From a bacterium SCSIO 12827 (lineage in GTDB: Bacteria > Pseudomonadota > Alphaproteobacteria > Rhodospirillales > Casp-alpha2), in NCBI GenBank assembly GCA_024397995.1, contig CP073746.1:248001-312000 (forward strand): a DNA stretch of 64,000 nucleotides. The letters are read 5' to 3'. Positions 28,483-36,000 of the stretch are shown here, in pieces. Numbering within the stretch: the stretch's first letter is position 1; each line of letters begins with the position of its first letter. The position numbers and the translations under genes were made by a program. The notes beneath the pieces were generated by a model. The model saw nothing but the letters and a program-made list of their open reading frames with translations, was not told the origin of the DNA and searched no databases.

Positions 28483-28643
28483 GGTCAGGACTCCTCATCC
28501 ATCAATGCAGGATCGAATTGGGGAGGGCGTCTCGGCCCGGGGCCGCGTTCGTTCGCGGGCTGGCGGCGTCCGTTCGCCGCATGGCCAAGAATATACACAG
28601 GGGGGGTGCGAATGCATCTTGAAAGGTCGGCGAACAAATTCTA

Positions 28644-28735
28644 CCGTCATGGTCAATGACGGACGGAAATAAGATTGTCCGCATCTGGGGGCGCATCCGA
28701 GAAACGAAGCCGCAGCCAACACGTCACGTGGTTGG
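28644..28735 (+). promoter_or_regulatory. Two hairpins in the leader of the first ANTAR gene
   Basis: CCGTCAT-GGTCA-ATGACGG (28644-28662) is a perfect 7-bp stem. CCAACACG-TCA-CGTGGTTGG (28716-28735) forms an 8-bp stem with one bulged G, and its 3' arm includes the GG of the GGAG ribosome site before the ATG at 28745. It could limit translation start. Structure seen by eye; function inferred. Confidence 0.4.
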
Positions 28736-28744
28736 AGATGAGAG

Positions 28745-29332
28745 ATGTCGGGCGCCGTCCTGAAGATCCTGGTCATTGATGAGAGTGCGGAACGCGCCGA
28801 GGTCCTGTTGGCGGGGCTTCAGGACGCGGGCTATCATCAGGTTCATCATCTGCGCGAGATGACGGATTTGGTGCCCCGCATCGCCGCCATCGACCCGGAC
28901 GTGATCCTGATCGACCTGGAAAACCCCAACCGCGACACGGTCGAACAGATGTTCCGCGTGTCGCGTGAGGTCAAGCGCCCGATCGCCATGTTCGTCGACG
29001 AAAGCGACCCGGAAATGACCAAGCAGGCGATCCGGGCCGGGGTCAGCGCCTATATCATCGACGGCCTGCGCCGTGACCGCATCCAGCCCGTGGTCGATGT
29101 CGCGATCTCGCGGTTCGAGGCCTACCGCGAACTGGAACAGCGGGTGACCGACGCCGAATTGCAATTGGCCGAACGCAAGGTCATTGACCGGGCCAAGGCC
29201 GTGCTCATGGAAAAACGCGCCATGACCGAACCCGCCGCCTATGACGCCATCCGCGCGATGGCCCGTGCCAAAGGCAAGCGCATGGTCGAGGTTGCGGAAA
29301 GCCTGCTGACGGCACGAGAACTGGGCATCTAG
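28745..29332 (+). CDS. NasT-like ANTAR response regulator with intact receiver
   Basis: A 195-residue protein: a receiver-like domain (residues 6-120; acidic residues in LVIDES, phospho-acceptor Asp in VILIDLENP) followed by a coiled coil and an ANTAR RNA-binding domain (RKVIDRAKAVLMEKRAMTEPAAYDAIRAMARAKGKRMVEVAESLL). ANTAR proteins bind paired RNA hairpins and prevent terminator formation in leaders, often of nitrogen genes (NasT, AmiR, NasR). The Lys normally after strand five is not evident (SAYIIDGL). No matching sensor gene is adjacent. One of three ANTAR proteins in this window. Confidence 0.88.
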   Translation: MSGAVLKILVIDESAERAEVLLAGLQDAGYHQVHHLREMTDLVPRIAAIDPDVILIDLENPNRDTVEQMFRVSREVKRPIAMFVDESDPEMTKQAIRAGVSAYIIDGLRRDRIQPVVDVAISRFEAYRELEQRVTDAELQLAERKVIDRAKAVLMEKRAMTEPAAYDAIRAMARAKGKRMVEVAESLLTARELGI

Positions 29333-29496
29333 TCCGGGTCACGGCGTTCCGTCTTGCCCGGCGACGCTTAATTTTCATCGCGCTTTTTTGACGGACCCGG
29401 CGTCGTTAACAGGGCCGCCGACTGCTTGTGTTCGGATATGTCCCCATCGCGTCCGGGCAATTGACTCGGTGGGGGAATCGGCATACTTCATGAATA

Positions 29497-29514
29497 TAGT
29501 AAGTTAACTAACTA
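29497..29514 (+). promoter_or_regulatory. Palindromic operator before the TetR gene
   Basis: TAGTAAGTTAACTAACTA is an 18-bp inverted repeat with one mismatched base pair, centred on GTTAAC, 12 bp before the ATG at 29527. TetR-family repressors typically bind such palindromes over their own promoters. Confidence 0.6.
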
Positions 29515-29526
29515 GGTTTGTTATTG

Positions 29527-30093
29527 ATGCAACGTGCCGCCGCGCAAGCGAAACAGCATGACCTCGTGACTGCCGCCGCGGGCCTTTTTCATGAGCAAGG
29601 GGTGGCGAAGACGACCCTGACCGACGTGGCGCGCGCCGCCAACATCCCACTCGGGAGTGTCTTCTATTATTTCAAGACCAAGGATGATCTCGTTTCCTCG
29701 GTGATCGACCGGAGGGAAGACGGGATCGCGCGGCTGATCTCGCGTCATCAGGCTCTTTCAGATCCGCGGGCCCGCCTGCTGGCGCTCGTGCAGATATGGG
29801 TCGAGGACCGTGAGGTCGATGCCCTCTTCGGGTGCCCGATCGGCAGTCTCTGCTTCGAGTTGGCGCGGACACGAGGGCCGCTGAGCGACCATGCGGCGCA
29901 GCCGTTCAGATTGCTGCTCGATTGGTGCGAGGAACAATTTCGCCTGCTTGGCGCCGAGGATGCGTCTGGCCGATCCGCCCTGCATCTCGTCTCGGCCCTT
30001 CAGGGGATCAGTCTGATCGCGGCGGTTTTCGCCGATCCGGAGATGATCGTCACGGAGGCGGCGCATCTGCGGGAATGGCTGCAGACAGTTTAG
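29527..30093 (+). CDS. TetR-family transcriptional regulator
   Basis: 188 residues from the ATG at 29527; TTG codons upstream at 29518 and 29524 are weaker choices. The helix-turn-helix is TTLTDVARAANIPLGSVFYYFKTKDDLV, close to the TetR consensus (LYYHFxSKExLL). The ligand domain contains CPIGSLCFEL and DWCEEQF, with three cysteines. The downstream DsrE-like gene (94 bp away, same strand) is the likely partner target; the ligand may be a thiol-reactive compound, but this is a guess. Confidence 0.88.
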   Translation: MQRAAAQAKQHDLVTAAAGLFHEQGVAKTTLTDVARAANIPLGSVFYYFKTKDDLVSSVIDRREDGIARLISRHQALSDPRARLLALVQIWVEDREVDALFGCPIGSLCFELARTRGPLSDHAAQPFRLLLDWCEEQFRLLGAEDASGRSALHLVSALQGISLIAAVFADPEMIVTEAAHLREWLQTV

Positions 30094-30187
30094 CGGCCAG
30101 AACATTCATGCGGGCAACCGCGCATGCGCTGTCGTGCGGCTGCTTCGATGACAACATAAAGACAGCGCCACAACAGGAAGGATTACG

Positions 30188-30715
30188 ATGAAACGGACAT
30201 TTCTAATCGCGGCCGCGAGTGCGGTTGCAATCTCGATGAGCACGGCCGGGTTTGCCAATGACGAGTTGTCACCCTACGGCACGTCGAAGACCGACTTGCA
30301 CGAATATCCGACGATCGATGCCGTGTTCGACGCGAACTATACGCAGCCCAAGGATCTCAACATGCTTTACGCGTTCGTGAAGAACACGATGAAGCCGCTG
30401 AAAGGCAAGATGGTGGTCGTGAGCCATGGCCCGGAACTGCGCGTATTCGCGAAGGAGAACTACATCAAGTACCAGGGCATCGTCGACAAGATGAAGGAAC
30501 TGGCCGACAATGGCGTGGAATTCCGCATGTGCCACAATGCCTTGCGGGCGGCCGGCTACAAGGCCGACGATTTCCACGGTTTTGTCACGGTGGTCCCGGC
30601 GGGATTTCCCGAAATCGCCTATCTGCAGTCCCAGGGCTTCCGCTATATCAACCCGCTTCCCTATTCACCCAGGGATGTCCGCTACCTGGACCAACCGCAA
30701 TTGAAGAAGAACTAG
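30188..30715 (+). CDS. Exported DsrE-like protein
   Basis: A 175-residue protein with a Sec signal peptide (MKRTFLIAAASAVAISMSTA, cleavage near AGFAN). The mature part has the DsrE/DsrF-like Rossmann core: VVVSHGPELRVFAKE and then the single conserved cysteine in VEFRMCHNALRAAGYKADDF (Cys115). Cytoplasmic DsrE proteins carry sulfur on that Cys; periplasmic members are less well understood. AGGAAGG precedes the ATG. Probably co-transcribed with and controlled by the TetR gene upstream. Confidence 0.8.
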   Translation: MKRTFLIAAASAVAISMSTAGFANDELSPYGTSKTDLHEYPTIDAVFDANYTQPKDLNMLYAFVKNTMKPLKGKMVVVSHGPELRVFAKENYIKYQGIVDKMKELADNGVEFRMCHNALRAAGYKADDFHGFVTVVPAGFPEIAYLQSQGFRYINPLPYSPRDVRYLDQPQLKKN

Positions 30716-30802
30716 GGCGTCTACCCCTCCGCCACGCCCGCCCCGGCTGCCGGTCGGTCAGATGTGACCGGTCGCCGGGGTCGGAAGGCAAGGGGCCCCG
30801 GC

Positions 30803-31609
30803 TTATTTAAGTTCGGCCAAGACCGCTTCGATGGCGCGCATCATGGCGTCGCATTTCCGGGCGTCTTGGGCGTCGGAATGGGGCGGGGCGAATTGGCCGG
30901 AATCGTTATCGAAATACTGTCCGGCGGCATCGGCGAAGGTGTCATCAAGGGCGGCGCGGCGCAGGATATCCGCGCCGATGCCGATGTCCTTACCGTCCAT
31001 GCCGAAGGCTTCCTTCACCATCTTGCTGCCGAGCAGAGAGCCCGGGTTGACTGCGATGACGGCCGGGCCGTCCGGCCCCAGGGCATCGGCCATTGCGCGC
31101 GTCCACATGGTGATCGCCAACTTGCTTTGCGCGTAGGCGGCGCCGTCGGTCAGCCGGGTCCGGCCAGCCAGGGCGTCTGCATCGACGGGGGCCTGGGCGG
31201 CGGAGGACAGGTTGATCACCCGCCCGCCCGCGCCGAGCAGCGGCAGAAGGCGCCGTGTCAGCAGATAGGGGGCGATCGTATTGACGGCGAACCGCACGTC
31301 GAGCCCGTCCGCCGTGACGGCATCGGGCGCGTTGTAGACGCCCGCGTTGTTGATCAGCACGTCCAGACGGTCGTGCCGGCTGGCCACGGCCTTCGCCAAG
31401 GCCTCGACCTCGGCCATGTTGGACAGATCCGCCAGATAGGTCTCCACCCCGCCCCGGCCGGCAAGGCCGGCGATCATGGCTTCCGCGTCGGCCAGTTTCG
31501 CCGGGCTGCGGCCATGGAGCAGAACGGTATGGCCCCGCGCCGCCAATTCCTTGGCCGTCGCCAGGCCGATCCCGTCTGTCGCCCCGGTGATGAGAATGGT
31601 CTTTGTCAT
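30803..31609 (-). CDS. Short-chain dehydrogenase/reductase
   Basis: A 268-residue Rossmann enzyme: cofactor loop GATDGIG (8-14), NNAG (about 89-92), catalytic Ser in NLSSAAQAP and Tyr-Lys in YAQSK. The HGR after strand 2 favours NADP(H). It resembles retinol-dehydrogenase-like SDRs (long C-terminal region, no membrane helix). It lies five bases downstream of the quinone-oxidoreductase-like gene, so the two form an operon that is probably controlled by the divergent HxlR regulator at 32754. Confidence 0.9.
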   Translation of the reverse strand: MTKTILITGATDGIGLATAKELAARGHTVLLHGRSPAKLADAEAMIAGLAGRGGVETYLADLSNMAEVEALAKAVASRHDRLDVLINNAGVYNAPDAVTADGLDVRFAVNTIAPYLLTRRLLPLLGAGGRVINLSSAAQAPVDADALAGRTRLTDGAAYAQSKLAITMWTRAMADALGPDGPAVIAVNPGSLLGSKMVKEAFGMDGKDIGIGADILRRAALDDTFADAAGQYFDNDSGQFAPPHSDAQDARKCDAMMRAIEAVLAELK

Positions 31610-31614
31610 GGCGC

Positions 31615-32631
31615 CTACTCGAACCCGGCCAGAACGGTCTTGCCGATCGCCCGGCCGCTTTCCTGCTGTGCATGGGCGGCGCGCAGGTTGGCGGCGTTGA
31701 TCGTGCCGCCGTGGCTGTTGGCGGTGGTGACGATGCGGCCCAGGTCGACAAGCTCCGACACCCGGTCGAGCAGATCATGCTGTGCGGTGATGTCCGGCGC
31801 GTCGTGCATGGCGCGGGCGAACATGAATTCGAAATGCAGGGTCAGCGCCTTTGATTTGAGCTTCAGGGCGTCGAGCGTCACGGGATCGTCGATCAGGGCG
31901 ATGGTGCCGCGCGGCTGGATCAGGTCGATGATCGCGTCATAGTGCTGTTCCGTCGCGGTCAGGCCGGCCACGTAGCGGGGCCGAAGGCCCAGGGCATCAA
32001 GCTGCGGCTTGAGGGGCTGGCGGTGGTCGATGGTATGGTCCGCGCCCATCCGCAGGCACCAGTCGCGGGTTTCGTCGCGCGACGCGGTGGCGACCACGGT
32101 CAGGCTGGTCAGCGCCTTGGCGATCTGGATCAGGATCGATCCGACCCCGCCGGCGGCGCCGATGATCAGCAGGCTCTCGCCGGCGCCTTCACCCTCGCGC
32201 AGACCCATGCCCTCGAACAGCAGTTCCCAGGCCGTGATCGACGTCAGCGGCAGGGCCGCCGCCTGGGCATGGTCGAGGGCCTTGGGCTTGCGGCCGACGA
32301 TGCGCTGATCGACGATGTGCAGCTCGCTGTTGGTGCCGGGACGGCCAATGGCGCCGGCGTAGAATACGTCGTCGCCGGGCTGAAACAGGGTGACGCCGCT
32401 GCCCACCGCCTTGACCGTGCCGGAGGCATCCCAGCCGAGAACCTTGTGCCCCGTTTCCGGCTCGGCCCGCATGCGGACCTTGGTGTCGACCGGGTTGACG
32501 GAGACGGCGGCCACTTCGACCAATAGGTCGTCGGCGCCGAGGTTAGATGCCGTCGGGTCCGGCAGTTCGATGTCTTCAAGCGATTTCGGATCGTCAATGG
32601 GTAGGCTCTTGGCGTAGCCGATGGCACGCAT
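31615..32631 (-). CDS. Zinc-type alcohol dehydrogenase-like / quinone oxidoreductase (MDR superfamily)
   Basis: 338 residues from the ATG at 32631 (MRAIGYAKSLPIDDPKSLED); a longer frame to 32694 runs through the promoter and is not favoured. The MDR fold is clear: VNPVDTKVR, LGWDASGTVKAVGSGV, then GAAGGVGSILIQIAKAL for NADPH binding. The zinc-ligand Cys/His pattern of true alcohol dehydrogenases is not apparent, which fits the COG0604 zinc-free subgroup. Divergent from HxlR; likely induced by electrophiles or quinones. Confidence 0.88.
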   Translation of the reverse strand: MRAIGYAKSLPIDDPKSLEDIELPDPTASNLGADDLLVEVAAVSVNPVDTKVRMRAEPETGHKVLGWDASGTVKAVGSGVTLFQPGDDVFYAGAIGRPGTNSELHIVDQRIVGRKPKALDHAQAAALPLTSITAWELLFEGMGLREGEGAGESLLIIGAAGGVGSILIQIAKALTSLTVVATASRDETRDWCLRMGADHTIDHRQPLKPQLDALGLRPRYVAGLTATEQHYDAIIDLIQPRGTIALIDDPVTLDALKLKSKALTLHFEFMFARAMHDAPDITAQHDLLDRVSELVDLGRIVTTANSHGGTINAANLRAAHAQQESGRAIGKTVLAGFE

Positions 32632-32641
32632 GTCGGTTCTC

Positions 32642-32736
32642 CTAGTATAGGGCGCTGTTGGGAGATATATTGCTTGTATAGTGAATGAAGACAAGTACGC
32701 ACATTAAATGCGTATAGATACATTTTGGATACTATA
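32642..32736. promoter_or_regulatory. Divergent promoter region with repeated GTATA/GATAC elements
   Basis: The 122-bp gap between the MDR gene and HxlR contains GTATAG three times (32645, 32676 and 32712), a short palindrome GTATAGATAC (32712-32721) and a second GATAC 11 bp further (32728-32732). Such AT-rich repeats fit an HxlR-family operator. Seen by eye; binding inferred. Confidence 0.4.
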
Positions 32737-32753
32737 AGGAAATCCCCGATGTT

Positions 32754-33173
32754 ATGGAGCCCCAGATGACCCTCGCCAAGCCGGTGCCTGCCGCCGAAAC
32801 GCCCGAACCGGGCCGCGTGCCGCGGTTTTCGAAGTACGATTGTTCGCCCGGCTGCCCTGTCGAGGCGGCGCTGGAACAGATCGGCGGAAAGTGGAAAGGG
32901 GTGGTGCTGTACCATCTGGCCGACGGCACCAAGCGCTTCAACGAACTTAATCGACTGGCCGGGTCGGTCACGCAGCGCACCCTGACCAAGCAGCTGCGCG
33001 AGCTTGAGGGGGATGGAATCATCAGCCGGACGGTCTATCCCGTGGTCCCGCCGAAGGTCGAATATGCGCTGACGCCGAAGGGGCAGTCGCTGATCCCGGT
33101 GATCATGGCGTTGCGGGATTGGGGCATGGCCCATGCCATGCCGACGGCAACGGCCTCGGGCCAGCCTGTTTAG
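32754..33173 (+). CDS. HxlR-family transcriptional regulator
   Basis: A 139-residue winged-helix protein. The HxlR signature is CPVEAALEQIGGKWKGVVLYHL, followed by RFNELNRLAGSVTQRTLTKQLRELEGDGII and the wing TVYPVVPPKVEYALTPKGQSL. Two cysteines just before helix 1 (Cys30, Cys34, in YDCSPGCPVEA) match the redox-sensing Cys of YodB/QorR-type members. It faces the MDR-SDR operon, which it probably represses. The ATG at 32766 is an alternative start. Confidence 0.9.
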   Translation: MEPQMTLAKPVPAAETPEPGRVPRFSKYDCSPGCPVEAALEQIGGKWKGVVLYHLADGTKRFNELNRLAGSVTQRTLTKQLRELEGDGIISRTVYPVVPPKVEYALTPKGQSLIPVIMALRDWGMAHAMPTATASGQPV

Positions 33174-33536
33174 CGCGTCGCATTCTTGCGGCGCCGGGGA
33201 CATCATCGAGCTTGCGCGCATTTTTTGCCTAAATTTTATGCCCTATCTTTATTCGTGATTGTTTTTTGTGCGATTACGTGACCCATCGTTGCCGCGGCCG
33301 ATTAAAATATTCAGCAATATCAATAACCTGAACGCCATCACCGAGTTGGCACGGCCCTTGTAATAGGAACTGTGCCGGTCGGTATGCCGCCTGGCGACCT
33401 CTGCGCCCAAAGACGGGCGAGCTTACGGAGGCCATTTGCCCCATGACGGGCTGGAATTCCGGCATGCGCCGGGATTTGTAGCTTTCGCCGCCGGACCCTT
33501 CGGCGGCTTGGATTGGAACACGGGGCGACCACGGTC
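33174..33536 (+). other. Intergenic region upstream of the cyanate locus
   Basis: 363 bp without a gene. The first part is AT-rich (33220-33330), which could favour DNA bending. It is followed by a sigma-54-like element (33346-33362) and then by two hairpins in the leader, CCGGC-ATGC-GCCGG (33459-33472) and GCCGCCG-N7-CGGCGGC (33487-33507). No convincing NtrC palindrome was found. Confidence 0.5.
33346..33362 (+). promoter_or_regulatory. Candidate sigma-54 (-24/-12) promoter
   Basis: TTGGCACGGCCCTTGTA matches the consensus TTGGCACG-N4-TTGCA at all but one base (GT instead of GC at -12). It lies about 175 bp before the ANTAR gene at 33537, in an AT-rich setting. Nitrogen-scavenging genes are often NtrC/sigma-54 dependent, which fits the cyanate operon. 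Confidence 0.55.
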
Positions 33537-34142
33537 ATGCAAATTCGTCTGATGACGCCAGTTGGCACCAGCGTTCTCGTGGTCGAGCGGGACCGCCCGC
33601 GCGCCGAGGCGACCAAGCGCCTGCTGGTCGAGCAGGGCTACAGCGTCACAGGCGTGCTGACCGACATCAGCCGCTTCGCCGAGACCGTCGCCCAAACCAC
33701 CGCCGATGCCGTCATGATCTATGCGACCGAGCCCGATAAGGGCTTGCTCGACGCGCTGCGCGCCCTGCCGACGGAGCAGCGCCGCCCGACCATCCTGATC
33801 ACCGAGGACGGGTCCACCGACGCCATCCACCAGGCCGTTGCCGCCGGGGTCAACGCCTGCGTCGTGGTCGGCGTCAACGGCAACCGCATCCGCTCCGCCA
33901 TTGATCTGGCCAAGGCCAATTTTTCCAACACCCTCGGGCTGCGCGAGGAATTGGACGAGGCGCGCAACGCGCTGCGCGACCGCAAGGTGATCGAACGCGC
34001 CAAGGGCATCATCATGCGCGAACGCAGCCTGGACGAGGACGCGGCCTATACCCTGCTGCGCACCCGCGCCATGCAGCGCGGCGTACGCCTGGTGGCGGTT
34101 GCGGAAATGGTCGTTGAGGCTGCGGAGGTCATGCAGTTGTAG
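33537..34142 (+). CDS. ANTAR antitermination protein with degenerate receiver
   Basis: 201 residues from the ATG at 33537 (MQIRLMTPVGTSVLVVERDR); a TTG at 33513 would extend it. The C-terminal ANTAR domain is strong (LRDRKVIERAKGIIMRERSLDEDAAYTLLRTRAMQRGVRLVAVAEMVV). The receiver fold is kept, but the phospho-acceptor strand reads AVMIYATEP, with no Asp, so it is probably not phosphorylated and instead responds to a ligand or partner protein. It is followed by a 215-bp leader with hairpins and a terminator before the cyanate transporter, its most obvious target. Confidence 0.88.
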   Translation: MQIRLMTPVGTSVLVVERDRPRAEATKRLLVEQGYSVTGVLTDISRFAETVAQTTADAVMIYATEPDKGLLDALRALPTEQRRPTILITEDGSTDAIHQAVAAGVNACVVVGVNGNRIRSAIDLAKANFSNTLGLREELDEARNALRDRKVIERAKGIIMRERSLDEDAAYTLLRTRAMQRGVRLVAVAEMVVEAAEVMQL

Positions 34143-34191
34143 GAATTCGCCGCCCGGCGCGATCCAGGCGCGACGGCGGCACACCAGTTTG

Positions 34192-34281
34192 GCGGTTGGA
34201 CGATGACGCCCGACCGCTGGAGAACCGAACCGGGCGACGATGAGGTTGTCGGGCTCATACAGGGGGACGATGACGGCCCCC
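34192..34281 (+). promoter_or_regulatory. Leader with repeated-loop RNA hairpins upstream of the cyanate operon
   Basis: Hairpin 1: GCGGTTGG (34192-34199) pairs with CCCGACCGC (stem bases 34210-34217), loop ACGATGACGC. Hairpin 2: GGCGAC-GATGAG-GTTGTC (34233-34250), a hexaloop. Hairpin 3: GGGGG-ACGATGACGG-CCCCC (34262-34281). Loops 1 and 3 share ACGATGACG, and GACGATGA occurs three times (34199, 34236, 34266). ANTAR proteins recognise paired hairpins, though the usual A1/G4 hexaloop rule is not met here. Proposed as the antitermination target. Confidence 0.5.
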
Positions 34282-34291
34282 GACAGGACCA

Positions 34292-34343
34292 GGACGTCCA
34301 TCGACGGGACCGCGGAAGCGGCCGCCGCGTTGGGCGTTTTTTT
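34292..34343 (+). terminator. Leader terminator before the cyanate transporter genes
   Basis: An imperfect GC-rich hairpin (outer arms CGTCCA/TGGGCG, inner GCGG-AAGCGG-CCGC) is followed directly by seven T's (34337-34343). It sits only 14 bp before the ATG at 34358, with GGAG in between. A terminator in this place implies that readthrough is controlled. Confidence 0.6.
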
Positions 34344-34357
34344 AATGGAGTAAATCA

Positions 34358-35989
34358 ATGGGCGCTTTTGCAAACCCGTTTGATCCCGACAAGCTCTTGT
34401 GGAACGGCTGTCCCTGCGGTCAGCACCGATCCATCATCGAGCACAACATGGCCATGGCCGCGGCGCAGGGTAAGGACGCGTCGCGGTTCCAATGTTCGGA
34501 AGACGTGGACCGCGCGGAGGCCACATCGGCTTCTGGGGCCGCCAGCTCCGGCCACAGCGCGGCCAACTGCTTCGATCCGTCCTGCCAGGAAGCTGCCTGC
34601 GTTTCCATGCGTCAGGCCGCCGAAGCCAACGGCCAGGGCGACATGATGCGGGCCGTTCAGAACCATCAGCAGGAAATGGCCGACCTGGAGGCCGAACCGG
34701 AAGCCTCGGACCTGGAATCCTCCATGTCCCGGGCTGTCGAGTCGGCCGTCATGCAGGGACTGTTCGGCGGCGACATGCATCGCCGTGCGTTCCTCAAGGC
34801 GGTGGGTGCGGGGACGGCTTATGCCGCCATCGCCTCCATGTTCCCGTTGGAAGAAGCCAAGGCCATGGCGGTCGAAATGGCTCAGGCCGGCGGAAAGCTT
34901 GAAAAGACCAAGCTGAACGTCGGCTTCGTGCCGATCACCTGCGCCACGCCGATCATCATGGCGCATCCGATGGGCTTCTATAAGAAGTACGGGCTCGACG
35001 TTTCCGTGATCAAGACGGCCGGCTGGGCCGTGTCCCGCGACAAATCGCTTTCCGGCGAATACGACGCGGCGCACATGCTCACGCCCATGCCGCTCGCGAT
35101 CAACATGGGGGCGGGCTCGACCAAGGTGCCTTGGACCATGCCGGCGGTGGAAAACATCAACGGCCAGGCCATCGTGCTGTCGACCAAGCACAAGGACAAG
35201 AACGACCCGAAGATGTGGAAGGGCTTCAAGTTCGCCGTGCCGTTCGAGTATTCCATGCACAACTTCCTGCTGCGCTACTACGTGGCGGAACATGGGCTGG
35301 ATCCCGACAAGGACATCCAGATCCGCGTCCTGCCGCCGCCGGAAATGGTCGCCAACCTGCGGGCGGAAAACGTCGACGGCTACCTCTCGCCGGATCCGTT
35401 CAACCAGCGGGCGGTCTATGACGGCGTCGGCTTCATCCACAAGCTGACGAAGGACATTTGGGACAAGCATCCCTGCTGCGCCTTCGCCGCGTCCAAGTCC
35501 TTCATCGACGAAAACCCCAACACCTTCCTGGCGTTGTGGAAGTCGATCATGGAGGCCACCGACTTCGCGTCGGTCAAGGCCAACCGCAAGGAAATCTCCA
35601 AGGCGATTTCGCCGAAGAACTACCTGAACCAGCCGGTCACGGTTCTGGAACAGGTGCTCGTGGGGACGTATGCGGACGGCCTCGGCAACGTGAAGAAGGT
35701 CCCGGACCGGATCGATTTCGATCCGTTCCCGTGGCACTCCATGGGGGTGTGGATCCTGACGCAGATGAAGCGCTGGGGCTACATCAAGGGCGACGTCGAC
35801 TACAAGCAGGTCGCCGAAGAGGTCTATCTCGCCACCGATGCGCAGAAGCTGATGGCCGAGATGAAACTGACCGGGCCGTACGGCACGCCGCCGAAAACGA
35901 CCTACGAAACCTACAACATCATGGGCAAGACGTTCGATGCCGCGAAAGCGGAAGAATACGTCGAGTCCTTCGCCATCAAGAGAACGTAA
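34358..35989 (+). CDS. ABC transporter substrate-binding protein, cyanate/nitrate type, with Cys-rich leader
   Basis: A 543-residue protein of the NrtA/CmpA/CynA group (KTKLNVGFVPITCATPIIMAHPMGFYKKYGLDVSV; then NGQAIVLSTKHKD and VDGYLSPDPFNQRAVYDGVGF). The order is unusual: residues 1-135 are hydrophilic with six cysteines (18, 20, 46, 71, 76, 81; GCPCGQH is the first pair), then an internal twin-arginine motif HRRAFLKAVGAGTAYAAIAS (141-160), then the binding domain. With a cyanase gene in the operon, cyanate is the likely ligand, although nitrate/nitrite or bicarbonate cannot be excluded. The ATG at 34358 has GGAG eight bases upstream. Confidence 0.85.
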   Translation: MGAFANPFDPDKLLWNGCPCGQHRSIIEHNMAMAAAQGKDASRFQCSEDVDRAEATSASGAASSGHSAANCFDPSCQEAACVSMRQAAEANGQGDMMRAVQNHQQEMADLEAEPEASDLESSMSRAVESAVMQGLFGGDMHRRAFLKAVGAGTAYAAIASMFPLEEAKAMAVEMAQAGGKLEKTKLNVGFVPITCATPIIMAHPMGFYKKYGLDVSVIKTAGWAVSRDKSLSGEYDAAHMLTPMPLAINMGAGSTKVPWTMPAVENINGQAIVLSTKHKDKNDPKMWKGFKFAVPFEYSMHNFLLRYYVAEHGLDPDKDIQIRVLPPPEMVANLRAENVDGYLSPDPFNQRAVYDGVGFIHKLTKDIWDKHPCCAFAASKSFIDENPNTFLALWKSIMEATDFASVKANRKEISKAISPKNYLNQPVTVLEQVLVGTYADGLGNVKKVPDRIDFDPFPWHSMGVWILTQMKRWGYIKGDVDYKQVAEEVYLATDAQKLMAEMKLTGPYGTPPKTTYETYNIMGKTFDAAKAEEYVESFAIKRT

Positions 35990-36000
35990 GGGGCTTATCC

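Noticed and set aside
32244-33221. 325-codon minus-strand frame across the HxlR gene and the MDR gene start
   Set aside because: It overlaps two well-supported genes in other frames, and its translation is Arg/Ser/Pro-rich noise.
33220-33345. NtrC enhancer sites upstream of the sigma-54 element
   Set aside because: No GCAC-N7-GTGC-like palindrome could be found in the AT-rich stretch.
34192-34281. Calling the leader hairpins a canonical ANTAR target
   Set aside because: The loops do not carry A at position 1 and G at position 4 of a hexaloop in both hairpins, so only a variant target is proposed.
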